From: Rhizobium sp. CF080
Lineage (GTDB): Bacteria > Pseudomonadota > Alphaproteobacteria > Rhizobiales > Rhizobiaceae
Direction: 5' to 3'
Length of the DNA: 64,000 nucleotides
Assembly (NCBI RefSeq): GCF_000282095.2
Contig: NZ_AKKC02000009.1
Span: forward strand, 1-64,000
The position numbers were made by a program, and so were the translations under genes. Shown piece after piece: positions 33,239 to 41,100 of the stretch (its first letter is position 1; each line of letters starts with the position of its first letter). A model generated the notes under the pieces. That model did not search any database. It was not told where the DNA came from and worked only from the letters and a program-made list of their open reading frames with translations.

Positions 33239-34396
33239 ATGCTGGATCTGCGGACGATCTATATCGTCTCGGCTATGACCTGCTCGGTCCTGGGCATCGT
33301 CCAGATGATCGCCTATTCCAGCGGCCGCTTCGAGCGCTGGCTGTTCTGGTGGAGCGCCAGCGGCATCGTCATCGGAGTGGGCCTGTTCAGCATCGGCCTG
33401 CGCAACATGGTGCCGGATGTCGTTTCGGTCCTGATCGGCAACAACCTGATCCTGGTCGGCTATCTGTTGCTGATCGTCTCCATCCGGCTTTTCGGCGGTC
33501 GTCCGGCGCGCTGGGGCCTGAGCTGGCTGATCCTCGCCATTCTTTCGGCCCCGCTGATCCTCTTGTGGCGGGACGATGCCAGTTCCGCGCCGCGCATCGC
33601 CATCTTCTCGCTGGTCTGCGCCCTCGGAGATCTCATGGTGGTGGTGGAAGGCATTCGCCTCGCACGGCAGGAAAGGCTGCGTTCGGCATGGCTGGTCGCG
33701 GCTATCTATCTGCCGACAGCCGGCATCTTCATCGGACGGGCCGTGCTGGCGGCGACGGGGTGGATCGGCGAAGGCGGCCTGTTCGCCCCCGGCAACGGAG
33801 CCGATGCCTGGCTCGGCCTCTGGGCGGCGCCCTTCCTGGCATTGCGCAGCATCGTCATCAATCTCATGGCGGCCGAACAGGCGGGAAACAAGCTCACCCA
33901 CCTGGCGGACCGCGATGCGCTTACCGGCGTGCTCAACCGCGGCGGGCTGATGCGCTCCTATGCCGGCCTGGAGGCCGGGCCGGTCGCCCTGATGCTGATC
34001 GATGTCGATCATTTCAAGCAACTCAACGACACGCATGGGCACGCGGTCGGCGACGAAGTGCTCAGGCGGTTCGCATCCTCCGCGGCCCTGCACCTGCGCA
34101 GCAGCGATCTCTTCGCCCGGCATGGCGGCGACGAATTCGTGATCGTCCTCAAGGGAAGCCCGGTCGAGAAGGCCGTGGAGACCGCCGAGAAGATCCGTGC
34201 CGCCTTTGCCGATTCCCTGAGGGAGATGGAAGACCTTACGGTGCTTCCGACGCTCAGCATCGGCGTGGCGACCGAGATCTGCGGCCCCGGCGAGCTCGAA
34301 AGCCTGCTGCAGCGGGCCGACCAGGCGCTTTATGCCCGCAAGCGCAACGGCCGAGACGGTATCGACACGTTCGAGGAAGACCGCCAGGCGGCCTGA
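33239..34396 (+). CDS. Membrane-bound diguanylate cyclase (GGDEF)
   Basis: A 385-residue protein with six or seven N-terminal membrane helices (residues 1-215) followed by a C-terminal GGDEF domain. RHGGDEFVIVL is intact and the upstream LRSSDLFA supplies the RxxD product-inhibition site, so cyclic-di-GMP synthesis with feedback control is expected. The membrane part resembles small-molecule or redox-sensing helical domains but I cannot name it. ATG 33239 follows a GGGGGTG sequence. Single-gene unit. Confidence 0.9.
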   Translation: MLDLRTIYIVSAMTCSVLGIVQMIAYSSGRFERWLFWWSASGIVIGVGLFSIGLRNMVPDVVSVLIGNNLILVGYLLLIVSIRLFGGRPARWGLSWLILAILSAPLILLWRDDASSAPRIAIFSLVCALGDLMVVVEGIRLARQERLRSAWLVAAIYLPTAGIFIGRAVLAATGWIGEGGLFAPGNGADAWLGLWAAPFLALRSIVINLMAAEQAGNKLTHLADRDALTGVLNRGGLMRSYAGLEAGPVALMLIDVDHFKQLNDTHGHAVGDEVLRRFASSAALHLRSSDLFARHGGDEFVIVLKGSPVEKAVETAEKIRAAFADSLREMEDLTVLPTLSIGVATEICGPGELESLLQRADQALYARKRNGRDGIDTFEEDRQAA

Positions 34397-34742
34397 ATGC
34401 GGGGACGATTCCGCAGCGGGGAGCAGAAATTCCCTTTTCGTTTGAAGCAAATTCGCGTCGAAATAACCCTGCGTCATCCCCGCCTGTGCGGTTGCGGCCA
34501 TACTGGTCGCGTCACAGGGCAGGGAGCCGGGTCGCATTCCACGGAGAACATCCGGCGCCCGGTGATGGTCGCAAAGGCGAGGGCGGCTCCGTCAGGGCGC
34601 CGACCGCCGAGAGGTGCAAGGTATCGGAATTCGGACCCTCCGCTACCCACCTTTCGGGAAAACCGGAACGATCGGGCAGGCAGAACAGCCTGACACTTAT
34701 ACCACCTGATACAAGCTGCCTGCCCGTCCCGTATGGACCAGG

Positions 34743-34768
34743 CCGCGGCGGAGATTTTTCCGCCGCGG
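34743..34768. terminator. Hairpin in the gap before the WD40 gene end
   Basis: CCGCGGCGGA pairs perfectly with TCCGCCGCGG around GATTTT. It lies 21 bases beyond the WD40 stop codon and 346 bases after the diguanylate cyclase stop, so it probably terminates the minus-strand WD40 transcript. The rest of the gap 34397-34788 holds nothing I can name. Confidence 0.5.
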
Positions 34769-34788
34769 TCATTCGTGCCGGGATTAAC

Positions 34789-35775
34789 TCAAGCCGAGAT
34801 ATCGATGACGCCGCAATCGCCAGCATCGGAGGAGAAGGCGACGAGCTTGCCGCTGGCGCTCCAGCTCAATCCGGTAATGCCGCCCTTGCCGGGCCGGCGC
34901 AGGAGCGCTTCCTTGGCGTCGGCCAGCCTCACGCCAAGGATCATGCCGTCGATGAAACCGATGGCGAGCACTTCCTCGGCCGGATGGAAGGCCACCGACG
35001 TGACCATGATATTGGCGCGGGTGCCGAGTTCCTGCGGTGCCTTGCCCATCGGGCCATCCTTGGCCGAAAACGGCCAGACGATCGCCGCCGGCGCACCCGA
35101 CGAGGCGAGCCATTTGCCCTTCGGCGACCAAGAGAGCGACTTCACCTTGGCCGGATAACCGGTCATCCGCATATGGCGGTTCTCGCCCGGCTTGCCGTCG
35201 AGCTTCCAGCCGTGGAGTGCATTTTCCTGCATCGTCGTCACCAGGAAGCGCCCGTCCGGCGAGAAGGTGACGGCGTTGTGAGCGCCCTTCCATTCGAGAT
35301 CGACCGGCGGCGCATTGGTGCCGACCCAGTGCAGCGAGACGCCGTTGTAACGGGCGGCGGCGATCCTGAGGCCCTTGCTCGCGAAGGCGAGGCCTTCGAC
35401 GCTGCGCTCTTCGGGAAATTCCTTCAGCGTGCCGTCGTTCAGCTTCACGAAGCTCGACTTGCCATGCGCATAGGCGACCGCATTCTGCGGACCGCCGGCG
35501 ACGACGCTGATCCATTTGCGCGGCGCTTCGGCGATCAGGGTCGCCTCGCCATTGCTGCCGATACGCATCACCTTGCCGTCCTCGCCGCCGGTCAGCAGCG
35601 TGGCGCTGAAGGGATCGCGGATGCAGGTCAGGAGACCTTGATGAGCCTCCGTGACTTTCTCTCCGCCATCCAGGCGGTGGATCGTGCCGGCGGCGGTGGC
35701 AAAGAACGGGACGTCGCCGAGGAAATGCGCGGCGACGACATGGCCTTCCAGATCAAGCGGTGCAACAGTCGGCAT
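34789..35775 (-). CDS. WD40-repeat protein
   Basis: A 328-residue beta-propeller of WD40-like repeats; six to seven can be counted, for example ISVVAGGPQNAVAYAHGKS, VTFSPDGRFLVTTMQENALHGW, KSLSWSPKGKWLASSGAPAAIVW and TGLSWSASGKLVAFSSDAGDCGVID. No signal peptide. It follows the COG0523 GTPase gene on the same strand with a palindromic repeat between them. The recurring pairing of WD40 and COG0523 genes suggests a scaffold role in metal trafficking, which is inference. Confidence 0.85.
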   Translation of the reverse strand: MPTVAPLDLEGHVVAAHFLGDVPFFATAAGTIHRLDGGEKVTEAHQGLLTCIRDPFSATLLTGGEDGKVMRIGSNGEATLIAEAPRKWISVVAGGPQNAVAYAHGKSSFVKLNDGTLKEFPEERSVEGLAFASKGLRIAAARYNGVSLHWVGTNAPPVDLEWKGAHNAVTFSPDGRFLVTTMQENALHGWKLDGKPGENRHMRMTGYPAKVKSLSWSPKGKWLASSGAPAAIVWPFSAKDGPMGKAPQELGTRANIMVTSVAFHPAEEVLAIGFIDGMILGVRLADAKEALLRRPGKGGITGLSWSASGKLVAFSSDAGDCGVIDISA

Positions 35776-35793
35776 TACGCAGCATTTCTCCCG

Positions 35794-35840
35794 GGCATGA
35801 CGTGGTCCGAAAACCGCTTCACACTTTTCGGCGTCATGCC
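35794..35840. repeat. REP-like palindrome between GTPase and WD40 genes
   Basis: GGCATGACG (35794-35802) and CGTCATGCC (35832-35840) are perfect arms, with inner arms CCGAAAA and TTTTCGG. This GCATGA...TCCGAAAACCG...CACTTTTCGG...TCATGC pattern is a familiar dispersed rhizobial palindrome. It overlaps the stop codon of the GTPase gene. A degenerate relative lies at 59318-59365. Confidence 0.75.
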
Positions 35841-36964
35841 GCTACCTCACAAGCCCTGAAACTCTTCTCGATCTTGTCGACGTCGAGATCGCGGCCGATG
35901 AAGACGAGGCGCGATTCGCGCTTTTCGCCATCCTTCCACGGACGCTGGTGATCGCCCTCGACGATCATGTGGACGCCCTGCACGACATAACGTTCCTCGT
36001 CGCCCTTGAAGGCGATGATACCCTTGAGGCGCAGGATGCTCGGGCCGTCGGTCTGGGTGATCTTCTGGATCCAAGGAAAGAACCGTTCCGGGTTCATCTC
36101 GCCGCCGCGCAGCGAAATCGACTTCACCGTGACGTCATGGATCGGCGACATTTCGCCGTGGTGGTGATGGTGGTGATCGTGGCCGTGATGATCGTGATCG
36201 TGGTCATGCGCATGATGGTCATGATCGTGATGATGGTGGTCGTGCCCATGGTCGTGGTCGCAATCCGGGCCGCAGACATGGTCGTCATGGCCCTGATCGA
36301 GGAAATGCGGATCGTTTTCGAGCGCGCGTTCCAGGTTGAAGGCGCCCTGATCGAGCACGCGGGCGAGATCGACGCCGGAACGGCTGGTCTTGTAGACGCG
36401 GGCGGTCGGGTTGATGGCGCGCACCACGTCTTCGATGATGGCCAGTTCTTCCGGGGTGACGAGGTCGGTCTTGTTGATGACGACGACGTCGGCAAAGGCG
36501 ATCTGGTCTTCGGCTTCGCGGCTGTCCTTCAGGCGCAGCGGCAGGTGCTTGGCGTCGACGAGGGCGACGACTGCATCGAGCTCGGTCTTGGCGCGCACGT
36601 CGTCATCCATGAAGAAGGTCTGGGCGACCGGGACCGGATCGGCAAGGCCGGTGGTCTCGACGATGATGCCGTCGAAGCGGCCGGGGCGGCGCATCAGGCC
36701 CTCGACGACGCGGATCAGGTCGCCGCGCACGGTGCAGCAGACGCAGCCGTTGTTCATTTCGTAGATCTCTTCATCCGACTCGACGATCAGGTCGTTGTCG
36801 ATGCCGATCTCGCCGAACTCGTTGACGATGACCGCGTATTTCTTGCCGTGGCTTTCGGAGAGAATGCGGTTCAGCAGCGTCGTCTTGCCGGCGCCGAGAT
36901 AACCGGTGAGCACGGTGACGGGAACGGGCTTCGGGGTGGCTGTGTCGGTCATTTTTTCGGCCAT
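35834..36964 (-). CDS. COG0523 GTPase, zinc chaperone type (CobW domain)
   Basis: A 376-residue G3E P-loop GTPase. Walker A is GYLGAGKTT, the metal-binding CxCC is NGCVCCTVRGDL, and the G motifs ETTGLADP and NKTD are intact. A long His/Asp-rich insert (about residues 223-262) and the C-terminal CobW domain (SLRGGEMNPERFFPW...) follow. These features match zinc-handling members such as ZigA/ZNG1 rather than CobW. ATG 36964 has GAGG upstream; ATG 36952 is an alternative. A Zur-like site lies about 95 bases upstream, consistent with induction by zinc shortage. Confidence 0.9.
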   Translation of the reverse strand: MAEKMTDTATPKPVPVTVLTGYLGAGKTTLLNRILSESHGKKYAVIVNEFGEIGIDNDLIVESDEEIYEMNNGCVCCTVRGDLIRVVEGLMRRPGRFDGIIVETTGLADPVPVAQTFFMDDDVRAKTELDAVVALVDAKHLPLRLKDSREAEDQIAFADVVVINKTDLVTPEELAIIEDVVRAINPTARVYKTSRSGVDLARVLDQGAFNLERALENDPHFLDQGHDDHVCGPDCDHDHGHDHHHHDHDHHAHDHDHDHHGHDHHHHHHGEMSPIHDVTVKSISLRGGEMNPERFFPWIQKITQTDGPSILRLKGIIAFKGDEERYVVQGVHMIVEGDHQRPWKDGEKRESRLVFIGRDLDVDKIEKSFRACEVAA

Positions 36965-37056
36965 GGGGAAACCTCGAGAGACTTTGAAAGCGCCCGGTGG
37001 GCGCGGAAGCTTGGTTCGCCTCATATAAGGGTAAGCCGGGACGAGTTCAAAGGGTT

Positions 37057-37075
37057 TGTATGTTATAAGATCACA
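37057..37075. promoter_or_regulatory. Candidate Zur box upstream of the GTPase gene
   Basis: TGTATGTTATAAGATCAC has the core ATGTTATAAGAT, close to the alphaproteobacterial Zur palindrome with core ATGTTATAACAT; the right arm is ATAAGATCAC against ATAACATNAC. It lies about 95 bases upstream of the COG0523 gene, a class often controlled by Zur. Assigned by eye, with one core mismatch and a weak left arm. Confidence 0.45.
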
Positions 37076-37216
37076 TCGGCTACAGGATGCAGCAGAAGCG
37101 GTTAGCCCGCCTATGAAAGGGTCCTATGAAAATTCATCGGTGACTAGCCGCTCTATCAAAAAATCGGCATCTCCCCTAACAAATGTTCCTGGGGACAGGC
37201 GGGGTCTGCTGTTTGA

Positions 37217-37867
37217 ATGGAACGTCAATTTGATGGGTTTCTTACGTGCTGTCCGAATCCGTCAGACACAGAGGGGTCGGGCATAAGGGACAGGGTCCAG
37301 CGCGGCAGGACCTCGCTCCGATATTTTCTCGGCGATGACCTTCGCCGCAGCCGTTTCTTCGCAAACAGCGTCAACGACGACCGCATCATCGCCATCAAAT
37401 CCGGCGATGAGATGATCGGTTACGCAGCCTTTTACCTCCGGGGGAAAGGTCCCTTGTCTCCGGCCTTCCCGGCGTTTCTGTCCGAATACGGACTTCTCAA
37501 GGGTTTTGGGAATTTCCTGCTGTTCAAGGCGACGGAACCGCGCGTCAATGCGTCGACGCTCTACATCTACAACATCAACGTCGATGCGAAGCAGCGCGGC
37601 AAGGGCGCCGGCAGCGCGCTGATCGATGCGATTTCCGACTTGGCGGCGATGAACGGCTGCACGTCCGTCAAGCTCCAGGTTGCCGCCCACAATCGCGCGA
37701 TGATCCTCTACCTCAAGAAGGGTTTTGTGGTCACCGGCGCGATGAAGATGCGCTGGCTGAAGCGCTTCTTTCCGTTTGAATGTCTGGTGGACATGGAACT
37801 GCGGCTTGAGCCGGCCAAGGTGGTCGCGGTATCGGTCGTGGTGGAGACGGTCCCGGAGGCGGCTTGA
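37217..37867 (+). CDS. GNAT-family N-acetyltransferase
   Basis: A 216-residue acetyltransferase. The acetyl-CoA site is LYIYNINVDAKQRGKGAGSALIDAI, with RGKGAG as the Q/R-x-x-G-x-G/A loop, followed by NGCTSVKLQVAAHNRAMILYLKKGFVV, where A-x5-Y-x-K-x-GF is the usual C-terminal pattern. The first 55 residues are poorly conserved, so the true start may lie inside; ATG 37217 is the longest candidate. Substrate unknown. It ends 12 bases before the toxin gene, convergent. Confidence 0.8.
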   Translation: MERQFDGFLTCCPNPSDTEGSGIRDRVQRGRTSLRYFLGDDLRRSRFFANSVNDDRIIAIKSGDEMIGYAAFYLRGKGPLSPAFPAFLSEYGLLKGFGNFLLFKATEPRVNASTLYIYNINVDAKQRGKGAGSALIDAISDLAAMNGCTSVKLQVAAHNRAMILYLKKGFVVTGAMKMRWLKRFFPFECLVDMELRLEPAKVVAVSVVVETVPEAA

Positions 37868-37878
37868 TTTCTTGCCGC

Positions 37879-38277
37879 TCAAGCGGATGATGACTTGATC
37901 GCCGAAACCACATCGGTCTTGGCAAAATCGTCACCTACATAGAGAAGCGGACAGTTGAATTCCTTGGCCGTCGCATAGGCGAAGCAATCGCCGAAATTGA
38001 GCGAAGCCTTGTGAAAGCCCTTGCCGAACAGAGCGTAAGCCACAGCGGCGCGTTCTGCTCTTACTGCGTCCAGCTCGATGATGGTGATGGGGAGCCTGTC
38101 GATCAGGTTCGTAAGGCCAGGTAGACATTTCTGTCCACGAGCGACAATCAGAGCTTCGGTGAGAGTGGCTGCGTTGAGGAGGACCTTGGATTCCCGCGTG
38201 AGTACCTCCTGGCAATCAAAGGCACCAATTTCATTCTTGACGATGGCGATCAGAGCTGACGTGTCGACGACAATCAT
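37879..38277 (-). CDS. PIN-domain toxin (VapC family)
   Basis: A 132-residue PIN-domain RNase toxin. It keeps the acidic active-site residues: MIVVDTSALIAI (Asp-5), the E in LTEALIV, and NFGDCFAYATAKEFNCPLLYVGDDF with two [10 protein letters not shown]. Such toxins cut RNA, often tRNA, when freed from their antitoxin. The ATG overlaps the antitoxin stop by four bases (ATGA), the standard antitoxin-first arrangement. Confidence 0.92.
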   Translation of the reverse strand: MIVVDTSALIAIVKNEIGAFDCQEVLTRESKVLLNAATLTEALIVARGQKCLPGLTNLIDRLPITIIELDAVRAERAAVAYALFGKGFHKASLNFGDCFAYATAKEFNCPLLYVGDDFAKTDVVSAIKSSSA

Positions 38278-38531
38278 GCCGGCAAGCCGTCGTCACCATA
38301 GAGAAAATCCTGGCTTCGCTCAGCAGGGACGTCATCGGCCTTGGGTTCGGGAGCCATGGCTCTGATTTCCTCGATCAGTGCTCTGCGTTGATCGCGCGTC
38401 AGTTCCGGCTCAATGGGTACAAGCCTTGCGATCTTATGACCTCTTCGCGTGAGAACGACATCTTCTCCAGCTTCCGCGCGATGAAGGAGTTCAGTCAGAC
38501 TTGCTTTGGCCTCGCTCACTGAAATTTCCAT
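38274..38531 (-). CDS. Phd/YefM-type antitoxin
   Basis: An 85-residue antitoxin beginning MEISVSEAKASLTELLHRAEAGEDVVLTRRGHKIARLVP, the classical Phd/YefM DNA-binding N-terminus. The C-terminal part (PKADDVPAERSQDFLYGDDGLPA) is the toxin-wrapping region. GGAG 7 bases before ATG 38531 favours this start over ATG 38543. First gene of the module; it would bind its own promoter, where a palindrome lies next to the start. Confidence 0.92.
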   Translation of the reverse strand: MEISVSEAKASLTELLHRAEAGEDVVLTRRGHKIARLVPIEPELTRDQRRALIEEIRAMAPEPKADDVPAERSQDFLYGDDGLPA

Positions 38532-38541
38532 GACATGCTCC

Positions 38542-38552
38542 ATTGGTCCAAT
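38542..38552. promoter_or_regulatory. Palindrome at the toxin-antitoxin promoter
   Basis: ATTGGTCCAAT is a perfect 11-base palindrome directly upstream of the antitoxin gene; TGGTCCA is repeated 13 bases further on. It is a natural candidate for antitoxin autoregulation. Confidence 0.45.
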
Positions 38553-38588
38553 TACATGGTCCAGATATACGCTTGTCGTGTCGTCGAT

Positions 38589-39386
38589 TCAACATTGCTC
38601 CAATGCTGCGAGATCGAACCTCGCCACATCCTCCAGCAATTCGATGATGCCCTTCACCGCATGCGCGACCAGCACCTCGCCCCGTTCGGCCGTCGCCGCA
38701 GCCGCGTTGCCGGCGACGCCTTGTGGGTTGAGGTCGGACATCTTCCAGCCGAAGGCGTGCGGGCCATAGGCGCGCAGATGCTTGAAATCGCGGGAAAAAT
38801 CCGACTGACGGGAGGGGAAGTTTTCAGCCCTGGCCATATCGACACGGTCCGGATGGAGCGCCAGCATCACCGATGTCTCGATGTCGCCGCCGTGGATGTC
38901 AACCGCCTTGTCTGCCGGCGCGATCCAGCCGTCCGGCTGGCCGAAGCGGGTCCAGCTCGTCGCCACCGCCAGCATGCCGAACCGCACCCGCGCCTCGGTC
39001 GCCACGATCGTCAGGAGCGGCGAATTGCCGCCATGGGCATTGAGCAGCACCAGTTTGTCGATGCCTTTGCTATGAAGGTCACTGGCAATGGAGAGCCAGC
39101 GATTGACGGCCTCATCGAAGGCAAGCGTCTTCGTGCCGGTGACATCCATGTGCTCTATCGAATAACCGACTGGTTCCGTGGCTAAAAACGTGACTGGTAG
39201 GTCGGCGGGCAGGGCAGGGATGAGGCGGGCGACCAACCCCTCGGCTATCAGTGTGTCGGTCTCGAAAGGCAGGTGCGGTCCGTGCTGTTCGTGGGCGCCG
39301 AGCGGCAGGACAGCGATCCACTCTCGCCTTTCTGTGGACGCAAGTGTCGTATCATTGTCTTGATAACGCGGCGAAGGATGCGGCAT
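38589..39386 (-). CDS. Creatininase-family amidohydrolase
   Basis: A 265-residue creatininase/MftE-like protein. Metal-binding motifs are LPLGAHEQHGPHLPFETD near residue 34, LLNAHGGNSPLL near 110 and VDIHGGDIETSVMLAL near 150. Family reactions include creatinine, formamide and mycofactocin-precursor peptide hydrolysis; no mycofactocin genes lie nearby, so the substrate is unknown. ATG 39386 gives a plausible N-terminus; the frame stays open upstream but the extra sequence overlaps the divergent promoter region. Confidence 0.9.
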   Translation of the reverse strand: MPHPSPRYQDNDTTLASTERREWIAVLPLGAHEQHGPHLPFETDTLIAEGLVARLIPALPADLPVTFLATEPVGYSIEHMDVTGTKTLAFDEAVNRWLSIASDLHSKGIDKLVLLNAHGGNSPLLTIVATEARVRFGMLAVATSWTRFGQPDGWIAPADKAVDIHGGDIETSVMLALHPDRVDMARAENFPSRQSDFSRDFKHLRAYGPHAFGWKMSDLNPQGVAGNAAAATAERGEVLVAHAVKGIIELLEDVARFDLAALEQC

Positions 39387-39469
39387 CTGGCGGTGGTTTC
39401 CGGGTTTCGATATGCATAGCGCGGCACAGATATAACGGTTCCTTCTCCAGGGCAAAACGGGCAGAGCGA

Positions 39470-39961
39470 ATGAGCAAGAAGAAGGGCGACAAAAAAGCCA
39501 AGTCCGGCAAGAAGAAGGAGCTGGAAGGCCTGTCGGCCACAGACCTTGCGCCGGCGATCACCCAGGCTGCCCGCTCGATGCGCACCGCGCTCAGCCGCAG
39601 CCTCGGCGAAAGCGGGCTTTATGCCGGCCAGGACGGCGTCATCCTGATCCTTGCCGAAGAGGACGGCATGACCCCCGGCCAGCTCGCCATACGGCTCGGC
39701 GTCAAGGCCCCGACCATGACCCGCACGATCGGCCGGATGGAGGCTCAAGGCTTCCTGGAACGCCGCGCAGACGGCACCGACGGGCGCCTCACGAAAGTGC
39801 ACCTGACGGAAGCCGGATTGCAGACCGTCGAACAGATCGGCCGTTCCGTCTCAGCATGCGGTTCGATGGCCGCAAAAGGCCTTTCCGACAAGGAGATCCG
39901 CACGCTCCTCAAGCTTCTGAAAACCGTCGAGCAGAATCTCCAGTCGAACCCGGACGACTGA
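39470..39961 (+). CDS. MarR-family regulator with lysine-rich N-terminus
   Basis: A 163-residue winged-helix MarR protein. The first 19 residues (MSKKKGDKKAKSGKKKELE) are strikingly lysine-rich, followed by a dimerisation helix, then the DNA-binding domain with LAIRLGVKAPTMTRTIGRMEAQGFLERRADGTDGRLTKVHLTEAG. The basic tail could add non-specific DNA or RNA contacts. It is divergent from the creatininase-family gene with an 83-base gap; a regulatory link is likely but not shown. Confidence 0.9.
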   Translation: MSKKKGDKKAKSGKKKELEGLSATDLAPAITQAARSMRTALSRSLGESGLYAGQDGVILILAEEDGMTPGQLAIRLGVKAPTMTRTIGRMEAQGFLERRADGTDGRLTKVHLTEAGLQTVEQIGRSVSACGSMAAKGLSDKEIRTLLKLLKTVEQNLQSNPDD

Positions 39962-40006
39962 GGCTGATTTCCTTTTGAAATTTTCGCTGTCACAGGATTG
40001 TCGCAC

Positions 40007-40038
40007 CGAATTAAATTGTTTATTTAAAGTTTAATTCG
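40007..40038. promoter_or_regulatory. AT-rich inverted repeat upstream of the LacI gene
   Basis: CGAATTAAA (40007-40015) and TTTAATTCG (40030-40038) form perfect 9-bp arms with a 14-base AT-rich spacer containing TTTAAA. Centre 55 bases before the LacI start; a candidate autoregulatory site or promoter-embedded operator. Confidence 0.45.
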
Positions 40039-40077
40039 AGCATCGGATAGCGATGCCGGCCATTGCGGGTGGGGGAA

Positions 40078-41100
40078 ATGGCACAAAAGATCAAGTTGTC
40101 GACGATCGGCGAGAGCCTCGGTCTTTCCACCGCCACCATATCGCTTGCGCTGCGCGACAGCCCGCTGGTCGCCGCCGATACGCGGGAAAAGATCAAGGAA
40201 CAGGCGAGAGCGCTCGGCTACATCTACAATCGCCGCGCGGCCAGCCTGCGGACCTCCCGCTCCGGCATTATCGGCGTCGTGGTGCACGACATCATGAACC
40301 CGTTCTACGGGGAAATCCTCAAGGCGATCGAAAGCGAGCTCGACCGCAGCCGCCATACCTTCATCCTGTCCAACCACTACGACTCGGTCGAAAAACAGCG
40401 CACCTTCATTGAAACGCTGCTGCAGCTGGGCGGGGACGGGGTGATCATGTCGCCGGCGATCGGCACGCCGATCGAGGATATGAGGCTCGCGGAGGAAAAC
40501 GGCATGCCGGCCATCCTCGTTGCCCGCTCGATGGAAGGCGTCGAACTGCCGACCTATCGCGGCGACGACAGCTACGGCATTTCACTTGCGACCAACCATC
40601 TGATCGGCCTCGGACATCGGGTCATCGCCATGATCGGCGGCACGGACCAGACGTCGACCGGCCGCGACCGCTACCAGGGTTATGTCAATGCGCTGCGCAA
40701 GGCAGGCATCGAGGTGGATCCGAACCTGCGCATTCCCGGGCCGCGCTCGAAGCAGGGCGGGTTCGAGGCGGCGGTGCATTTCCTCTCCCTGCCGCAGAAG
40801 CCGACCGCCGCCGTCTGCTGGAACGATCTGGTGGCGATCGGCCTGATGAACGGCATTGCCCGCGCCGGGCTGATGCCCGGCCACGACATCTCAGTCACCG
40901 GTTACGACGATCTGGAAGAGGCCTCGATTGCGACACCCGCACTGACGACGGTGTGGAACGGCCAGACGGAAGTCGGCCGGCTTGCGGCGCGCGCGCTGCT
41001 CGACCGCCTTGCCGGCAGCCACGAGCCGGACGGCATCCATCTGATCAAGCCGGAAATGCGCATCCGCCAGTCAACCGGCGTGCACCGGCCAAGGGCTTAG
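40078..41100 (+). CDS. LacI-family transcriptional regulator
   Basis: A 340-residue LacI/GalR regulator. The N-terminal helix-turn-helix is IGESLGLSTATISLALRDSPLVAADTREKIKEQARALGY, the hinge RRAASLRTSRSGIIGVVV follows, and the sugar-binding domain contains DDSYGISLATNHLIGLGHRVIAMIGG, CWNDLVAIGLMNG and the C-terminal TVWNGQTEVGRLAARALLDRL. GGGGGAAA precedes ATG 40078. No sugar-transport genes are adjacent; its stop overlaps the stop of the convergent FUSC gene. Confidence 0.93.
   Translation: MAQKIKLSTIGESLGLSTATISLALRDSPLVAADTREKIKEQARALGYIYNRRAASLRTSRSGIIGVVVHDIMNPFYGEILKAIESELDRSRHTFILSNHYDSVEKQRTFIETLLQLGGDGVIMSPAIGTPIEDMRLAEENGMPAILVARSMEGVELPTYRGDDSYGISLATNHLIGLGHRVIAMIGGTDQTSTGRDRYQGYVNALRKAGIEVDPNLRIPGPRSKQGGFEAAVHFLSLPQKPTAAVCWNDLVAIGLMNGIARAGLMPGHDISVTGYDDLEEASIATPALTTVWNGQTEVGRLAARALLDRLAGSHEPDGIHLIKPEMRIRQSTGVHRPRA

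Noticed and set aside
33226-35859. An 877-codon open frame on the plus strand
   Set aside because: It runs out of frame through the diguanylate cyclase gene and antisense to the WD40 gene, has a low-complexity Arg/Gly-rich translation and matches no family. High-GC codon bias makes such shadows common.
36120-36300. A possible tandem DNA repeat (GTGATGGTGGTCATG-like)
   Set aside because: It is simply the coding sequence of the His/Asp-rich loop of the COG0523 GTPase on the minus strand.
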